A stretch of DNA of 38,978 bases from Methyloglobulus morosus KoM1 (GCF_000496735.2 NZ_AYLO01000108.1:1-38978); one strand, 5' to 3'; shown: positions 29,004 through 38,635, numbered from the stretch's first letter. Numbers and translations: made by a program. Notes: generated by a model from the sequence alone, not told the origin.

Positions 29004-30596
29004 TTGATAACCTCCGCGAACATTACTATGCAGTTTGGGGCTAAGCCCCTGTTTGAAAACGTTTCTGTTAAATTCGGTGACGGCAACCGTTACGGCTTGA
29101 TCGGCGCTAATGGTTGCGGCAAATCCACCTTCATGAAAATCCTGAGCGGCGACCTGGAACCTTCCACCGGCAACGTCAGCATCTCCCCTGGTGAGCGTTT
29201 AGGGATATTGCGCCAAGATCAATTTGCTTATGAAGAATTCAGTGTTATCGATACCGTCATTATGGGGCATAAGGAACTCTGGCATATCAAGCAGGAACGC
29301 GACCGCATTTACGCACTGCCTGAAATGACGGAAGAAGAAGGGTTGCAGGTCGCCGACCTGGAAGTGGAGTTTGGGGAGATGGACGGCTACACTGCCGAAG
29401 CCAGGGCAGGGGAGCTATTGCTCGGTTTGGACATCCCGCAGGGACAGCATTACGGCTTGATGAGTGCCGTTGCGCCAGGTTGGAAATTGCGGGTATTGTT
29501 GGCGCAAGCCTTGTTTGCCAATCCCGACATCTTGTTGTTGGACGAGCCGACCAACAACTTGGACATCAATACCATCCGCTGGCTTGAAAATGTGCTTAAC
29601 GAGCGCAACAGCACCATGATTATCATCTCGCATGACCGGCATTTTTTGAACAGCGTCTGCACCCACATGGCGGATATGGATTATGGCGAGCTGCGTGTTT
29701 ATCCTGGCAACTACGACGATTACATGACTGCCGCATCGCAAGTGCGTGAACAGTTGCTGGCGGGAAATGCGAAGAAAAAAACCCAAATGGCCGAGTTGCA
29801 AACCTTCGTCAGCCGCTTTTCGGCGAATGCGTCCAAAGCCAAGCAAGCGACTTCACGGGCACGACAGTTGGAAAAAATTAAGCTCGACGAAGTTAAACCG
29901 TCCAGTCGGGTCAACCCTTTTATCCGCTTTGACCAAGGCAAAAAGCTGTTCCGGGTGGCGTTGGAAATCGAAGGCTTGAGCAAGGGTTATGGGGCAGGGC
30001 CGCTGTTCAAAGACTTAAAGTTGATGATTGCCGTGGGCGAGCGGGTTGCCGTCATCGGCCCTAACGGGATCGGCAAATCCACTCTGCTGCGTACCTTGGT
30101 CGGGGACTTAAGGCCGGATACAGGCAAGATTAAATGGTCGGAAAACTCGGAAGTGGGTTATTACGCCCAGGATCACGCCGAAGACTTTGCCGATAATGTC
30201 ACGCTTATCGAATGGATGGGGCAATGGCGTAAAGAAAGCGACGACGACCAAACGATACGCGGCACTTTAGGCCGTTTGTTATTCTCATCGGACGACATCA
30301 ACAAACCTGTCAAGGTGCTTTCAGGGGGCGAGCAAGGCCGCATGCTTTTCGGCAAATTGATCCTGCAAAAAAATAACATCATGGTCATGGATGAACCCAC
30401 CAACCACCTTGATATGGAATCTATCGAATCACTGAATACGGCGTTGGAAAACTACCCCGGCACCTTGATATTTGTCAGCCACGACCGAGAGTTCGTATCG
30501 TCGTTAGCAACAAGGATTATCGAACTGACCCCGACAGGCATCGTCGATTTTAATGGGAATTATGAAGATTACCTGGACAGCCAAAGTCTCCAGTAA
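29004..30596 (+). CDS. ybiT: ABC-F family ATPase YbiT
   Basis: A soluble ATP-binding cassette protein with two ABC domains and no membrane part, 530 residues, the same length as E. coli YbiT. ABC-F proteins act on the ribosome. The first cassette has Walker [10 protein letters not shown] near residue 35, an atypical signature ([16 protein letters not shown]) as in YbiT, and Walker [13 protein letters not shown]. The second has [18 protein letters not shown] and [12 protein letters not shown]. The linker between them (residues about 240-320) is charged and helical. The start is TTG at 29004 ([12 protein letters not shown]), supported by alignment with the YbiT N-terminus; a GGAA site lies about 8 nt upstream. 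Confidence 0.95.
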   Translation: MITSANITMQFGAKPLFENVSVKFGDGNRYGLIGANGCGKSTFMKILSGDLEPSTGNVSISPGERLGILRQDQFAYEEFSVIDTVIMGHKELWHIKQERDRIYALPEMTEEEGLQVADLEVEFGEMDGYTAEARAGELLLGLDIPQGQHYGLMSAVAPGWKLRVLLAQALFANPDILLLDEPTNNLDINTIRWLENVLNERNSTMIIISHDRHFLNSVCTHMADMDYGELRVYPGNYDDYMTAASQVREQLLAGNAKKKTQMAELQTFVSRFSANASKAKQATSRARQLEKIKLDEVKPSSRVNPFIRFDQGKKLFRVALEIEGLSKGYGAGPLFKDLKLMIAVGERVAVIGPNGIGKSTLLRTLVGDLRPDTGKIKWSENSEVGYYAQDHAEDFADNVTLIEWMGQWRKESDDDQTIRGTLGRLLFSSDDINKPVKVLSGGEQGRMLFGKLILQKNNIMVMDEPTNHLDMESIESLNTALENYPGTLIFVSHDREFVSSLATRIIELTPTGIVDFNGNYEDYLDSQSLQ

Positions 30597-30727
30597 CGTA
30601 GCGTTACTGCCCAAAATTGAGGTTATGCATTCCGAGATGAACGCTGGGAAAAGGGTCCATGACAATCACCTATTGACGGTTCAACAGGGTTGTTACTGAA
30701 AGTGAGGGGTATTCCAGCAATCTATTA

Positions 30728-30756
30728 TTGACCGGCATCCATATAAGTGTGATAAT
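30728..30756 (+). promoter_or_regulatory. sigma-70 promoter upstream of rhlE with a long leader
   Basis: TTGACC (30728-30733), a 17-nt spacer and GATAAT (30751-30756) form a good promoter. The predicted start near 30763 leaves about 235 nt of leader before rhlE, including a palindrome ACACCTTAAGGTGT (about 30937-30952). The rest of the 30597-30997 gap has only a weak 5-bp hairpin followed by T7 at 30906-30912. Confidence 0.6.
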
Positions 30757-30997
30757 AGAATCAGTAATTTAGGAAAAAGTGCAGTAAGTCGACAAAATCT
30801 GTCCTGTTTGCCAAATTCGTATCCTATCAAAATCATCAGTCCGCAAGTTTTCTCCAGCTTTTTAATCTGGTTATCCCTGTCGTTTAGGCTGAAGTTTGAA
30901 AGCCTTTTTTTCCGCTCACGTTTGCCACACCTGACAACACCTTAAGGTGTATGGGGCTCTGGGGGCTTATGGCGGTTTTACATACTTAATTTAATCA

Positions 30998-32287
30998 ATG
31001 ACATTTTCTACTCTCGGTTTGTCCGAACCCCTTTTGCGCGCAGTGAGCGGGCAAGGTTACACCACCCCTACCCCTATCCAATTACAAGCGATTCCGGCGG
31101 TATTATCCGGCCAGGACCTGATGGCGGCAGCTCAAACCGGCACCGGCAAAACTGCCGGATTTACCTTACCGCTATTACATCGCCTATCCGGCGGCGATAA
31201 GGTGCAAGCCAATTCTATCCGTGCGCTGGTCTTAACGCCGACCCGTGAACTGGCGGCGCAAGTCGGCGAAAGTGTTGCCACTTACGGTAAGCATTTGCCT
31301 TTACGTTCTGCGGTCATTTTCGGCGGCGTTTCGATCAACCCGCAAATGATGGCGTTGCGGCGCGGCGTTGATGTGTTGGTCGCTACCCCTGGGCGCTTAA
31401 TGGACTTATACAGCCAGAATGCGGTCAAGTTTTCGCAACTAGAAATCCTGGTGCTGGACGAAGCCGACCGGATGCTGGATATGGGCTTTATCCGCGACAT
31501 CCGTAAGATCATGGCGTTGTTGCCCAAGCGTCGGCAAACATTGATGTTTTCAGCGACGTTTTCCGATGATATCCGAGGTCTGGCTAAAGATTTGTTGCAT
31601 AACCCGGCGTTCGTCGAAGCGACCCCACGCAATGCGGCTGCCACTACGGTCAAGCAATGGGTGCATCCGGTCGACCAAAAGCGAAAACCGGAATTGCTCA
31701 GCCATTTGGTTCGCCATCACGGTTGGGAACAGGTGTTGGTGTTTACCCGTACCAAGCACGGCGCAAACCGCGTTGCTGAAAAACTCGCACAAGACGGCAT
31801 AACAGCCGCCGCTATCCATGGGAACAAAAGCCAAGGCGCACGGACAAAGGCACTAGCGGATTTCAAGCAAGGTCAAGTCCGCGTATTGGTGGCGACCGAC
31901 ATTGCTTCTCGTGGCCTGGACATCGAGCAACTGCCGCAAGTCGTCAACTTCGACCTGCCCAATGTTGCCGAAGATTATGTGCATCGCATTGGCCGTACGG
32001 GTCGCGCGGGAGCTAATGGGCAAGCGGTATCGTTAGTCAGTATCGACGAAAAACAAATGCTGGCGGGTATAGAAAAACTGATTCGGCAAGCGTTGCCGCG
32101 CGAGATGGTGGTAGGCTTCGAGCCGGATGCCACTATTCCCGCAGCATTGCCATTAAAGCACAATGCCCGTTCGACCCATAAACCGGCGGCGAAAAACGGC
32201 TTTAGCAACGTATTGGGTAAAAACGCATTGGCGGCAAAGCCGCGTTCGCCAAGGAATAATAAACAACATAGAAATTTAGCCGGTTGA
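30998..32287 (+). CDS. rhlE: DEAD-box ATP-dependent RNA helicase RhlE
   Basis: Unwinds RNA in ribosome assembly or RNA turnover. It is 429 residues. The helicase core has the Q motif ([13 protein letters not shown]), Walker A AQTGTGKT (near residue 46), [40 protein letters not shown] and [10 protein letters not shown] in order. The C-terminal tail after residue about 375 is short, basic and low complexity ([16 protein letters not shown]), as in RhlE. The start [16 protein letters not shown] matches the RhlE N-terminus, although no strong ribosome site is seen before the ATG. Confidence 0.92.
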   Translation: MTFSTLGLSEPLLRAVSGQGYTTPTPIQLQAIPAVLSGQDLMAAAQTGTGKTAGFTLPLLHRLSGGDKVQANSIRALVLTPTRELAAQVGESVATYGKHLPLRSAVIFGGVSINPQMMALRRGVDVLVATPGRLMDLYSQNAVKFSQLEILVLDEADRMLDMGFIRDIRKIMALLPKRRQTLMFSATFSDDIRGLAKDLLHNPAFVEATPRNAAATTVKQWVHPVDQKRKPELLSHLVRHHGWEQVLVFTRTKHGANRVAEKLAQDGITAAAIHGNKSQGARTKALADFKQGQVRVLVATDIASRGLDIEQLPQVVNFDLPNVAEDYVHRIGRTGRAGANGQAVSLVSIDEKQMLAGIEKLIRQALPREMVVGFEPDATIPAALPLKHNARSTHKPAAKNGFSNVLGKNALAAKPRSPRNNKQHRNLAG

Positions 32288-32536
32288 TGGCCATATTTGG
32301 GGCTTATCAGGATTATAGCTGACCGCGTTTAGGTTTTAAGGATTCGCTATCTGGTTTTCAGATCCAATTGCTTCTTGATGTTTTTATACCCGTTGAAAAC
32401 CTGTATACAAATGATTCAGGTATGTGAAAACTACTCTTACCAGAATTAAAACTGCTATTGGATACATCTTAGCGTATATTGACCTGTACGTGCGGGATGG
32501 AAGACAAGAAATGGCCGCTAAAGTTTACGATTAACG

Positions 32537-32602
32537 ACCTACTCTCGTTTAGAGGGTAGGTAAGTTTTGCCTCATTATGGGGAATAGCGTCGCGTTCCCC
32601 AT
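32537..32602. repeat. two tandem hairpins downstream of rhlE
   Basis: A 10-bp stem with one G-U pair (32537-32546 with 32552-32561, 5-nt loop) is followed after 15 nt by an 8-bp perfect stem (ATGGGGAA 32577-32584 with TTCCCCAT 32595-32602). The T-tracts behind them are short. They lie about 250 nt after rhlE and 100 nt before the DUF1488 gene, and may end the rhlE transcript or belong to a small RNA. The rest of 32288-32705 shows no gene. Confidence 0.45.
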
Positions 32603-32705
32603 TTCCACCTGGTTTTCTTAGTTGAGCCTAACCTATGGCTAATAGTAATCGGCGATGCGGCCATCCAGCGTGCACAGCTTTCAAACATCTAGATCAGGAG
32701 ATATT

Positions 32706-32963
32706 ATGATTTCTTTCCCAAGGCTTGAGTGCTGGAACAATATGACAAAAATGGCAACTGTTGTGGCGGAAGTTGACAAAAAACGGGTGCTTTGCCGGAT
32801 TTCGTCCGAGAGCCTGAGGGTTAAATTTGGGGCTTCGGATGATAAGCTGATGCAGTCAGTCGTTCAGCATCGCATGGTTATACAAGAGGCCGCAAAAAGG
32901 CTTATTGAACGGGATGACTTCCAAGAGGACGGTTCCGTCCTTATCCAAACAGCCGACCTCTAG
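32706..32963 (+). CDS. DUF1488 family protein
   Basis: A small cytoplasmic protein of 85 residues. The opening MISFPRLECWN, the central VLCRISSESLRVKFGA and the C-terminal helix with HRMVIQEAAKRLIERD match the DUF1488 pattern of FP, CxIS and a C-terminal 'I..A...I' helix. Function of the family is unknown. The ATG at 32706 was chosen over an in-frame ATG at 32655 because an AGGAG site lies 5 nt before it and the 17 extra residues are not family-like. It has no operon partner. Confidence 0.75.
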   Translation: MISFPRLECWNNMTKMATVVAEVDKKRVLCRISSESLRVKFGASDDKLMQSVVQHRMVIQEAAKRLIERDDFQEDGSVLIQTADL

Positions 32964-33048
32964 GAAGCTAGGGTTACCTCATGCTTCATGAGGGAGGGGT
33001 ACTGGAAAGGTGCGCGGATTTTCAATCGCCGCTTGCTGGGCGCAATCG

Positions 33049-33153
33049 TTAGTCTTTAGATTCTTTCTTGGCCTTTTTCGCAGCTTTCTTTTCCTTGGGG
33101 TTTAAGGCAGGTTTTTTCTTGTCTTCTTTATGGCTTCTTTGTTCTTTGCTCAT
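33049..33153 (-). CDS. 34-residue lysine-rich miniprotein
   Basis: On the minus strand an ATG at 33153 begins MSKEQRSHKEDKKKPALN and continues with PKEKKAAKKAKKESKD to a stop at 33049. About 40 percent of residues are lysine, with two KxAKK motifs. The composition resembles short 'KEKxAAKxAKK' hypothetical proteins seen in other proteobacteria. The strong lysine and alanine codon structure and clean stop argue for a real gene. The ribosome site is weak. Possible nucleic-acid contact is inference from charge alone. Confidence 0.6.
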   Translation of the reverse strand: MSKEQRSHKEDKKKPALNPKEKKAAKKAKKESKD

Positions 33154-33331
33154 TTTCGTGTTCCAAATGGTTGCGGGGCGGGATTGTATGCCGGTATCTC
33201 AATTAGCTCAATATTTGCAGCATCCTTTAATACTCAAATATCAGCTTACGCTCTTGCAACAGAAAGGACAATCTATTGTTGCAATGCACTGATAAACAAA
33301 TTCCATTGCAAATACCTACTATAAAGAAAAC

Positions 33332-33874
33332 ATGGCCACTTCCCATAAAATCATTAAACAAACAAAAAAATGGATAGCCGATGTGGTGGTGGCATGTCAT
33401 TTTTGCCCTTTTGCTGCTCAGGTTATCAAAGAGCAAAAAGTCCATTACGAAGTTGACACCCAGATTGCCATGGATGGCTGTATGGACGCTGTCTTACGGG
33501 AGCTAATCAGGCTAGATGGCGATAATAATATAGAAACCACATTCCTGATTTTTCCTGAGGCGTTTGCTCAATTTGATGATTTCCTTGACCTAGTGACGCT
33601 CGCGGAGAAACTATTAAAACGAAAGGGATATGCCGGTATTTATCAATTGGCCAGTTTTCATCCCTTATACCGATTTGCAGGCTCAACTGACAGCGATGCC
33701 GCAAATTATACGAACCGGTCTGTTTACCCGATGCTGCATTTGTTACGGGAAGCCAGCATTGACAAAGCTTTGGAGCATTATAAAAATCCGGAAGACATTC
33801 CCGCAGCCAATATCGCTTTTGCCCAGGAAAAAGGCTTATCTTCGATGAAGACGCTGAGGGAATCCTGTTTTTAG
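33332..33874 (+). CDS. DUF1415 domain-containing protein
   Basis: An uncharacterised cytoplasmic protein of 180 residues. Family hallmarks are HFCPFAAQVI near residue 23, ETTFLIFPEAF, and the strongly conserved YQLASFHPLYRFAGS followed by DAANYTNRSVYPMLHLLREASI. Length is normal for DUF1415. Function is unknown; the conserved Cys, His and Arg residues suggest an enzyme. It precedes the ferritin-like gene by 420 nt and is not clearly in one transcript with it. The ribosome site is weak (AAGAAAAC). Confidence 0.88.
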   Translation: MATSHKIIKQTKKWIADVVVACHFCPFAAQVIKEQKVHYEVDTQIAMDGCMDAVLRELIRLDGDNNIETTFLIFPEAFAQFDDFLDLVTLAEKLLKRKGYAGIYQLASFHPLYRFAGSTDSDAANYTNRSVYPMLHLLREASIDKALEHYKNPEDIPAANIAFAQEKGLSSMKTLRESCF

Positions 33875-34294
33875 TCTAGTTGACTGCTTTACCCACTAAA
33901 CAATTGAATAGAAAATAACTTGGGATTAGTAAGGTGATATTAATGGGTAAGTTAAACAAATTCTTGTAAAACGGCCTGTAAAAAATCCCAATAAATCGGT
34001 CGATTTTTTTACCCAACTCGGCTACATGTTTCCAAACATTGTATCATTCTCCCACGCACGGGTACTTTAACATGGGGCTCAATGGGTCGTAACCAAATAC
34101 AGGTCTACCCATACGAGCTACACAAAATTGATAGACTCCAGTGAATATCGTCAGGCGTAACTATTGCAACGAGCTTAAGGAAAGCCGAATTCAGTTCCTG
34201 TATCACTTGGCAGCGATTTTTTCCTGAAACTTCCTGACAGGCTGCTACACTTCAGAGACAGCCACTCATTCCATTACCTAACCGGAGAATTTAT
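33875..34294. other. intergenic region before the MNIO cassette
   Basis: This 420-nt stretch should contain the cassette's promoter. Inverted arms TTTACCCA (near 33888) and TGGGTAAG (near 33944) are visible, as is a weak AAATCG/CGATTT hairpin followed by T7 (about 33993-34010) that may end the DUF1415 transcript. No convincing Fur, copper or other metal-responsive operator was found. The ATG of the next gene has a CGGAGAA ribosome site. Confidence 0.45.
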
Positions 34295-36526
34295 ATGGTT
34301 TCTGTAGACACCCATCATCAATGCGGAAATCTTTGTGATGCTTTAAGCCCAGAAGAGAAAAAGTTTGTTAGCCAGTTAAATAAATTATCCCCAGGACATA
34401 TTCTTGAAGAATTAAAACAAAATCTTAAAACGGCGATTGCGATTGAACAAGCGACGATCCCGATTTATCTTTTTACGTATTATTCGCTCGAACGCAACAA
34501 TAGGCTGGGGGAGAATATTCGGCCTGAAGATTTATTTGCCAATAAGGCGGGAGCGGCCATCATGAGCGTGGCTGTCGAGGAAATGTTACATATGTCGCTG
34601 TCTGCGAATATACTTTATGCCTTAGGCGAAGAGCCACAGCTATACCGCAATTCGCCCGCCAGTTACCCGACTCCATTGCCCTATCATAAACCTATAGGTC
34701 CAGACGGCCCGGAGGGTAAAAAAGACGCCGCTGTCCTGATCCCCCTTGCTAAATTCAGTTACGATCAGCTTTGGCATTTTCTTCAAATCGAGCGTCCGGA
34801 ACAACGGCATACGCCACGTAAGGACAGGAACTGGACAATGATCGGCCAATTTTATTCTTATATTCGATGCTTAATCTGTTGTGAGCATATTACCGACGCG
34901 AGTTTTCAGGTTCGGGGCCCTGACTCGGCAAAATATCAGATCCAGAGTTATAACTATTCGCCTAATAATGTCGATACCGTCAGTCCGAAGGCTAAATTTG
35001 ATCCTTGGGGGATCCCTCCTGCTGCTTGTCCAGGTAGGGATGCGCCCAGACTAGACAATTATCCGAATGCATCGGCGGCGGCTGAATACCAAAATAGGGC
35101 AGACAGTCACGTCGGCAAAACGCAGTTGCTAACGGTCAGCAGCAAGCAAGACGCCCTCCAGGCGATCCTGACTATTTGCCATCAAGGCGAAGGTTCCGAC
35201 TATACCCAATGGGATGACAAGTCGGACAAAGAACGCTCACACTACTATAAGTTCTTATTGTTACAGGCCCAAATGGAGCCCTATATTAAGCGCCGCGAAT
35301 ATTTGGATCCAGTACCCAAAACTCCGGAACCTATCACCCCGACTGTTACCGAAAAAGAATTGGCTAACGTGATTGCCAATTACCCGGACAATCCTTCTTC
35401 TATCGGTTATTCGACGATATACCAAGAAAATACTGCCGGGCGAACAAACTATAGGCCGTTGTCAGACTTGTGCAATGGTGTTTACCAATATATGTATATC
35501 CTGACCGAGACCATTTACAAAGTGTCGGCAGAGCCCGGCGCAAATGAACAACAGCAACCACAAAAGTTGTTTTTCAACAGTGCCATGCATATGTCAATGA
35601 TTTGGATTTTGGACAAACTCATCCAAGTCATGCGGGGTTACGATTTGGGTAATGGTCATGTGTTGGCCCCGACTTTTGAAAACATCAATCTCGGGCATCG
35701 TAAAGACGCTTTTAATAACTTAACGACGCTCGCTAGTATTGCCGAAAGCATGAATTATCCAGGTGTCCAATATCTTATCGACCGGATCAATGCCTTGCCG
35801 GATGTTGCCAGCTATTGGGATGACACAAGCCAACAAAGCTTAAGTGCCAATCAAAGCGTCAGCAAAACCCATGAAGCGCCTAATTCCGCACCGGGCGAAC
35901 CTGTCCCAACACCTTATCCGTATAAGGATTCGCCGGTATTTGCGATAAATCCACCCAAGAAATGGCAGTTACCACCCGGTTTGCCCTTACATGCTTGCAT
36001 GGGCTTAAATAGCTGCAAAGGTGCTGACCGTTACGGGACTAAAGGCCATGAAGACCCCAACAATCCAGGCGTTTTCATCGTGAACGACTGTGCAGGGCAA
36101 GGTTATTGTTCGACTACTTCGGACCATACCTGTCACGTACAAAATGATTGTAAAAATCAAGGCGGTTGCGGCCTTTATGGCACCGGGATAGAGATGAAAA
36201 ATCCGGGTTATAACGAATGTAAAACGCTAGGGTCTTGTGCCACGCCGATTAATGCCGAACGGTTTAGTACCAATGGCGAAAACCAAGGCCTTAGTGTCTG
36301 GAAACGGGCACGCGAAGTATTCCAAACAAAGGTCTATCCACAGCTGCGCCAAGAACTGCTTGAACAAAGGGTAAATACACCATTGCCTGAGCAATTAGGC
36401 CCAGTACCCGACCCGTTCGCCGACACAGGACCGACTTATTTGTGGATTTCCGAAGATAATAAGGACCGAGATAACATGACCGCCTGCGGTGCCAGTGGCA
36501 TGAGTGGTGCTGGAGGATGTAGCTAA
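34295..36526 (+). CDS. ferritin-like (VioB/iminophenylpyruvate dimer synthase-type) protein with Cys-rich C-terminal tail
   Basis: A 743-residue protein. The N-terminal ferritin-like domain (pattern of PF12902) has Glu51 in AIEQATIPIYLF and Glu95/Glu96 with His99 in VEEMLHMSLS, consistent with a two-metal site. A middle region (about 200-550) contains IYQENT, YMYILTETIYKVS and HMSMIWILDKLIQVM helices. The C-terminal 180 residues are different: Cys at 568/574, 599/605, 613/619/625, 642/648, nearly all paired as Cys-x5-Cys, and a final Cys731/Cys742 in a Gly/Ser-rich end. No signal peptide is seen. The gene sits 14 nt upstream of a DUF692 enzyme, which implies the tail is its substrate. Confidence 0.8.
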   Translation: MVSVDTHHQCGNLCDALSPEEKKFVSQLNKLSPGHILEELKQNLKTAIAIEQATIPIYLFTYYSLERNNRLGENIRPEDLFANKAGAAIMSVAVEEMLHMSLSANILYALGEEPQLYRNSPASYPTPLPYHKPIGPDGPEGKKDAAVLIPLAKFSYDQLWHFLQIERPEQRHTPRKDRNWTMIGQFYSYIRCLICCEHITDASFQVRGPDSAKYQIQSYNYSPNNVDTVSPKAKFDPWGIPPAACPGRDAPRLDNYPNASAAAEYQNRADSHVGKTQLLTVSSKQDALQAILTICHQGEGSDYTQWDDKSDKERSHYYKFLLLQAQMEPYIKRREYLDPVPKTPEPITPTVTEKELANVIANYPDNPSSIGYSTIYQENTAGRTNYRPLSDLCNGVYQYMYILTETIYKVSAEPGANEQQQPQKLFFNSAMHMSMIWILDKLIQVMRGYDLGNGHVLAPTFENINLGHRKDAFNNLTTLASIAESMNYPGVQYLIDRINALPDVASYWDDTSQQSLSANQSVSKTHEAPNSAPGEPVPTPYPYKDSPVFAINPPKKWQLPPGLPLHACMGLNSCKGADRYGTKGHEDPNNPGVFIVNDCAGQGYCSTTSDHTCHVQNDCKNQGGCGLYGTGIEMKNPGYNECKTLGSCATPINAERFSTNGENQGLSVWKRAREVFQTKVYPQLRQELLEQRVNTPLPEQLGPVPDPFADTGPTYLWISEDNKDRDNMTACGASGMSGAGGCS

Positions 36527-36540
36527 GCGTAGGCTTGCAG

Positions 36541-37467
36541 ATGCCGCATTCAAATTTAGGGTTAGGGCTCGGTTTACGCAATTGCCACTTCAATCACATT
36601 CTGTCGGCGTGGCCAGCAGTTGATTGGTTTGAAGCAATTTCTGAAAACTTTATGGACTCCGGTGGATGGCCTCGTCATGTTATCCGCCAAGTTGCCGAAC
36701 ATTATCCATTGGCGTTGCATGGCGTTTCGTTGTCGATAGGAAGTACTGAACCACTGAATTTCGACTACCTGAAAAAGTTGAAAAACCTGGCAACCGAAGT
36801 GCAAGCGGCCTGGATCAGCGACCATCTTTGCTGGACGGGCGTACAGGGTATTAATTCGCATGATTTGCTGCCGTTACCCTTAACCGAACAAAGCTTAAAA
36901 CATGTGGCAGGTCGGGTTGCACAAGTACAGGATTTTTTAGGTCGAGAGTTGGTCCTGGAAAATCCCAGCACTTACATTACGTTTACCCAATCAACGCTAT
37001 CGGAACCTGACTTTTTGCGTGAGCTGTGCAAGCAGACCGGCTGTCAATTATTGCTCGATGTCAACAATGTCTATGTCAGCGCTTTTAACTCCGGCACCGA
37101 TGCAATTGATTACATAGAGCAATTCCCTTGCGAGTATGTCATTCAAATGCATCTCGCCGGACATCAACATTGCGGTACCCATATTATCGATACCCACGAT
37201 AGGACGGTACGCACAGCGGTTTGGGAACTGTTTCGGCTGGCGTGGCTTCGTACCGGCGGGGTTGCCAGCTTATTGGAATGGGATGGCAACATTCCGCCGT
37301 TTGAACAATGCCATGCGGAAATCCTTAAGGCAAAGGACTATATGCTGGGCGAATTTGATCCTGCAAACGTCGCTATTTCAAGCGAAACAGAAAAGGAAAC
37401 GATTTCAAATCCGGTAGGTTTCCTGGTTCCTGGCGTTATGGATAGGACTCAAGCGGAGGGCGCATGA
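36541..37467 (+). CDS. DUF692 family multinuclear non-heme iron oxidative enzyme (MNIO)
   Basis: A TIM-barrel iron enzyme related to MbnB and BufB, which convert cysteines of ribosomal peptides into thiooxazole, oxazolone or related groups. It is 308 residues from ATG 36541 (MPHSNLGLGLGLR); a TTG two codons earlier is possible. Metal-ligand motifs are in order: HGVSLSIGS, ISDHLCW, LENPSTYI, LLDVNNVYVSA, MHLAGHQHC, DTHDRTV and LEWDGNIPPF. It starts 14 nt after the ferritin-like gene and overlaps the next gene by 4 nt (ATGA), so all three are translationally coupled. The substrate is inferred from context. Confidence 0.92.
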   Translation: MPHSNLGLGLGLRNCHFNHILSAWPAVDWFEAISENFMDSGGWPRHVIRQVAEHYPLALHGVSLSIGSTEPLNFDYLKKLKNLATEVQAAWISDHLCWTGVQGINSHDLLPLPLTEQSLKHVAGRVAQVQDFLGRELVLENPSTYITFTQSTLSEPDFLRELCKQTGCQLLLDVNNVYVSAFNSGTDAIDYIEQFPCEYVIQMHLAGHQHCGTHIIDTHDRTVRTAVWELFRLAWLRTGGVASLLEWDGNIPPFEQCHAEILKAKDYMLGEFDPANVAISSETEKETISNPVGFLVPGVMDRTQAEGA

Positions 37468-38306
37468 GCGAGGATACTATTTCGCTCGATGCCATTCAGG
37501 TATGGCTGCAAAATGCACTCATTTCCCCAGGTTCAACTTCATGCCAAGAAATTGAAAAGCATTTAAGGCCCTCGGCCCAGTTAAAAGCTGCACAGCGGTT
37601 GGGCATTTATCAGCGCAGTTATTATCTTCGGCTATTGCAATGCATGAGAGAGCAGTTCCCGGCTTTGTGCCATGCCTTAGGCGATCAGTTATTTACGGAT
37701 TTTGCCCGCGAATATCTACAAGCCTATCCTTCTGAAAGCTATACCTTATATGAACTAGGCAGACGTTTCCCCCAATATTTGGAGCAAACCCGACCCGATA
37801 AAGACGGCCTGCAACAAGCGCGCGAAAGCTGGGTCGACTTTATGATTGATCTGGCGCGTTTCGAGCGTCAACTTTTTGTCCTGTTTGATGCCCCAGGGCA
37901 CGAAGGGAAATTGTTGGCCGATAGGACAGTGCCTGATCACGTATTGCAATTGCAACCTTGCTTTGCCTTGGCCGATTACCGTTTTCCGGTAGCAAGCTAT
38001 TATCAGCAAGTGCGTAAAGGGAACAATCCTGCATTCCCGCCCGAAGGGCACTCGATGGTCGCAATGGCCCGAAAAAATTATCTAACAAGAATCTTGCTGT
38101 TAACGCCTACCCAACATGCGTTTTTAACCTTGTTGCAACAAGGCCATGAGATAGCTTATGCGCTTGAATTGATGGCATTGCAGTTAACATTAACTGTCGA
38201 ATACGTCTATGAATCCTGGACAGCTCCTGACGGTATACGAAAACGCTGGATCGATGCGGGTGTTTTCATCCATAAAGGGATATGCGGCCCTGAAAGCATA
38301 GTGTAA
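37464..38306 (+). CDS. DUF2063 family partner protein of the MNIO enzyme (BufC/HvfC-like)
   Basis: A 280-residue protein of the family that accompanies DUF692 enzymes and is thought to recognise or present the substrate. The N-terminal helical domain has RLGIYQRSYYLRLLQCMREQ, FPALCHALGDQLF and FAREYLQAYPSESYTLYELG, the classic DUF2063 text (named a putative DNA-binding domain, a label not supported by its partners). The C-terminal half ends in an alpha/beta or winged-helix-like region, LLTPTQHAFLTLLQQG. The ATG overlaps the DUF692 stop. It is the last gene of the cassette; no terminator is obvious afterwards. Confidence 0.88.
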   Translation: MSEDTISLDAIQVWLQNALISPGSTSCQEIEKHLRPSAQLKAAQRLGIYQRSYYLRLLQCMREQFPALCHALGDQLFTDFAREYLQAYPSESYTLYELGRRFPQYLEQTRPDKDGLQQARESWVDFMIDLARFERQLFVLFDAPGHEGKLLADRTVPDHVLQLQPCFALADYRFPVASYYQQVRKGNNPAFPPEGHSMVAMARKNYLTRILLLTPTQHAFLTLLQQGHEIAYALELMALQLTLTVEYVYESWTAPDGIRKRWIDAGVFIHKGICGPESIV

Positions 38307-38545
38307 GCCTACGGATAGCCCGTCGATTTAATCAGAAAGCACTCCACCTTTGGGTCAGTTGTTTGGCGAGAGGTATCGGAACTAAGCCAAGGTACGCTTT
38401 ATAAATCAGGTAGGCCGCATGATGCGGTCGAGGGTTAACGAGAATTAAACTTTTTCCAGATAAAAACCAATACCAATTTTTACAACTTTTTTACATCCGT
38501 TACATTAAATTATCGCTCAACAATCCGTTATTAGAGGACTTACGA

Positions 38546-38635
38546 ATGACCATCATTTACGGCCTAAGCGCTTTGCTGGCGATAGCGCTATTTATCTATC
38601 TGTTAGTGGCGTTATTTTTTCCGGAGAAATTTTAA
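38546..38635 (+). CDS. kdpF: K+-transporting ATPase small subunit KdpF
   Basis: A 29-residue single-helix membrane peptide (MTIIYGLSALLAIALFIYLL, ending LFFPEKF) that stabilises the KdpFABC potassium pump. The sequence pattern, the FPEKF end and the position overlapping the kdpA start (TAATG) are diagnostic. The ribosome site AGAGGA precedes the ATG by 9 nt. Because the adjacent kdpA is broken, it may be without a partner. Confidence 0.85.
   Translation: MTIIYGLSALLAIALFIYLLVALFFPEKF

Noticed and set aside
30886-30912. possible terminator before rhlE (AGGCT/AGCCT then T7)
   Set aside because: The stem has only five pairs with a 10-nt loop, too weak to call with confidence.
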